A stretch of DNA of 64,000 nucleotides from Lingula anatina (Eukaryota > Brachiopoda > Lingulata > Lingulida > Lingulidae), in assembly GCF_001039355.2 (NCBI RefSeq), contig NW_019775650.1, forward strand, positions 1 to 64,000, given 5' to 3'. This document shows positions 61,789 through 64,000 of the stretch, piece after piece (position 1 is the first letter of the stretch; every line of letters starts with the position of its first letter). The notes under the pieces are model-generated. The model searched no databases, was not told the DNA's origin, and worked only from the letters and a program-made list of their open reading frames with translations. The position numbers were made by a program, and so were the translations under genes.

Positions 61789-63342
61789 TGATTTGCTTAG
61801 TATAGTTTGATATCAGTAATGTCATTTAGAATTCCTGTAATTGATTCACTTGGTCCACTTTGATTTAAGTAATGTCAATTTCACGTCAAGTAACTGATTT
61901 GCTTAGTATAGTTTGATATTAGTAATGTCACTTTGAATTTGTGTAATTGATCATCTTTGTTGACTTTAAGTAATGTCCACTTTGAATTCTTGTAATTGAT
62001 TCATTTGGTCCACTTTCATTTAAGTAATGTCACTTTCAATTCCTGTAATTGATTCATTTGGTCCATTTTGTTTAAGTAATGTCTATTTGAACTTAAGTAA
62101 CTGATTTGCTTAGTATAGTTTGATATCAGTAATGTCACTTTGAATTCTTGTAATTGATTCATTTGGTCCACTTTGATTTAAGTAATGTCAATTTGAACTT
62201 AAGTAACTGATTTGCTTAATATATAGTTTGATATTAGTAATGTCCACTCTGAATTGCTGTAACTGATCATCTTTGTTGCCTTTAAGTAATGTCCACTTTG
62301 ATTAAAGTACTGTCAATTTGTTCGAGTAACTGATTTGCTTAGTATAGTTTGATATCAGCAATGTCAATTTGAATTCCTGTAATTGATTCGTTGTCGACGT
62401 AAAGTAATGTCCACTTTCATTTAAGTAATGTCACTTTTAATTCCTGTAATTGCTTCATTTGGTCCACTTTCATTTAAGTAATGTCACATTGAATTCTTGT
62501 AATTGATTAATTTGGTCCACTTTGATTTAAGTTATGTCAATTTGATTTCCTGTAATTGATTCGTTTTATCCACTTTGACTTAACTAATTTCAATTTGAAC
62601 TAGAGTAACTGATTTGCTTAGTATAGTTAGATATCAGTAATGTCACTTTGAATTCTTGTAATTGATTCATTTTGCCCACTTTGATTTAAGTAATGTCACT
62701 TTGAATTCCTGTAATTGATTCATTTGTTACACTTTCATTTAAGTAGTGTCACTTTGAATTTCTGTTATTGATCATCTTTGTTGATTTTAAGTAATGTCCA
62801 CTTTGATTTAAGTACTGTCAATTTGAACTTGAGTAACTGATTTGCTTAGTATAGTTTGATATCAGTAATGTCACTTTGAATTCCTGTAATTGATCATCTT
62901 TGTTGACATTAAGTAATGTCCACTTTGATTTAAGTAATGTCAGTTTGAATTCTTGTAATTGATTCATTTGGTCCACTTTGATTTTAGTAATGTCAATTTG
63001 AACTTGAGTAACTGATTTGCTTAGTATAGTTTGATTTGAGTAATGTCCACTTTGATTTAAATAATGTCAATTTGAACTTGAGTAACTGATTTGCTTAGTA
63101 TAGTTTGATATCAGTAATGTCATTTTGAATTCCTGTAATTGATTCACTTGGTCCACTTTGATTTTAGTAATGTCACTTTGAATTCTTGTAATTGATTAAT
63201 TTGGTCCACTATGATTTAAGTTATGTCACTTTGAATTCTTGTAATTGATTTGCTTAGTATAGTTTGATATTAGTAATGTTGACTCTGAATTCCTGTAATT
63301 GATCATCTTTGTTGACTTTAAGTAATGTCAATTTCATATCAA

Positions 63343-63544
63343 GAAACTGATTTGCTTAAGTATAGTTTGATTTAACTAATGTCACTGTGAATTCCATTAA
63401 TTGTTTGTTTCATTTCAATTTCAGTATCATCACTTTCATTTCATGCAATTGATCTGCTTGGTCCACTTTCATTTGAGCAATTTCACCTTGAATTCAGGTA
63501 ATTGGTTTGTTTATTATAATTTGATACAAGTAAAGTCAAGTAAC
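63343..63544. repeat. Variant cassette inside the array, copy 2
   Basis: Second occurrence of the atypical unit series of 61588-61788, offset 1755-1756 bp, with only scattered substitutions. It shows that a multi-unit block was duplicated as a whole. Confidence 0.85.
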
Positions 63545-64000
63545 CAATTTTCTTTATTAAAGTTTAATATCAGTAATGTCACTTTGAATTCAAGTAACTG
63601 ATTTGCTTAGTTTGATATCAGTAATGTCACTTTGAATTTCTGTAATTGATCATCTTTGTTGACTTTAATTTAAATAGTGTCCACTTTCATTTAAGTAATG
63701 TCACTTTGAATTCAAGTAACTGATTTGCTTAGTAAAGTTTGATATTAGTAATGTCACTTTGAATTCCTGTAATTGATTTGTTTGGTCCACTTTGATTTAA
63801 GTAATGTCAGTTTGAATTCTTGTAATCGATTCATTTGGTCCACTTTGATTTAAGTTATGTCAGTTTGAATTCTTGTAATCGATTCATTTGGTCCACTTTG
63901 ATTTAAGTTATGTCACTTTGAATTCTTGTAATTGATTCATTTGGTCCACTTTGATTTTAGTAATGTCAATTTGAACTCGAGTAACTGATTTGCTTAGTAT

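Larger units (their letters stand above)
60010..64000. repeat. 53-bp tandem repeat array with alternating unit classes, continues past window
   Basis: Units start TAATGTCAMTTTGAAYTC. Class A then reads CTGTAATTGATTCATTTGGT + CCACTTTGATTTAAG. Class B reads GAGTAACTGATTTGCTTAGT + ATAGTTTGATATCAG. Both are 53 bp. A shorter class (about 48 bp) carries GATCATCTTTGTTGACTTTA. About twenty B-type units are visible. Units before 60600 are much more diverged than those inside, the usual edge decay of arrays homogenised by unequal exchange. There is no spacer uniqueness or cas gene, so this is not CRISPR. The start at 60010 is approximate. Confidence 0.92.

Noticed and set aside
60010-64000. CRISPR array
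   Set aside because: Adjacent 53-bp units vary throughout and lack unique spacers; the genome is eukaryotic.
1-64000. tRNA, rRNA or other structured RNA genes
   Set aside because: No cloverleaf with A and B boxes or rRNA core was recognised by eye; a tRNAscan or Infernal run would be needed to exclude them.

Overview
This is AT-rich eukaryotic DNA. Spliceosomal introns with GT..AG borders interrupt every long gene, and the coding regions encode animal proteins. A nucleoporin Nup160 C-terminus, a bHLH factor and a complete TRPN/NompC mechanosensory channel identify a metazoan. Retaining TRPN, a SABATH-type methyltransferase pair and DIRS-, Tc1- and MITE-like repeats fits a marine invertebrate, possibly a lophotrochozoan such as a mollusc. 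That taxonomic guess is inference. All exon maps were made by hand from splice sites, reading phase and family similarity.

Layout. (1) 80-5353 (+): the last ten coding exons of NUP160. One intron carries a small element with inverted ends and a broken gag-like reading frame. (2) 6001-10107 (-): a seven-exon, 700-residue protein with a bHLH domain at its extreme C-terminus, closest to the Tcfl5/Sohlh group. (3) 11670-41338 (+): nompC/TRPN1 in about 29 exons. It encodes about 29 ankyrin repeats, mostly one repeat per exon with every exon in phase 0, then one large exon with the TRP channel domain. I also propose an alternative first exon (14481-14615) and an acidic cassette exon (35845-36021). 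(4) 41339-45800: 3' UTR, a dead LINE fragment and nested copies of a 'CTCCGCC' repeat.

(5) 45.4-57.9 kb: a tandem duplication of a nine-exon SABATH-family methyltransferase gene on the minus strand. Both copies have intact reading frames (403 and 401 residues). The second copy carries three transposon insertions that the first lacks: a foldback MITE, a Tc1/mariner-like element and a TTAA-flanked MITE. The first copy preserves the empty sites, so the insertions can be read almost to the base. Beyond them lies a relic of a third copy (exon 2 only). (6) 59.4-59.66 kb: a promoter-like block (CRE, E-box, hormone-receptor half-sites, TATA box) and a possible noncoding first exon with a splice donor. 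(7) About 60.0-64.0 kb, running off the window: a tandem array of 53-bp units in two or three alternating classes, with a higher-order period near 1755 bp.

The genes do not form one pathway. NUP160 acts at the nuclear pore, the bHLH protein in transcription, NompC in touch and hearing neurons, and the SABATH pair probably in small-molecule carboxyl methylation. The most unusual content is the animal SABATH tandem pair and the 53-bp array beside a promoter.
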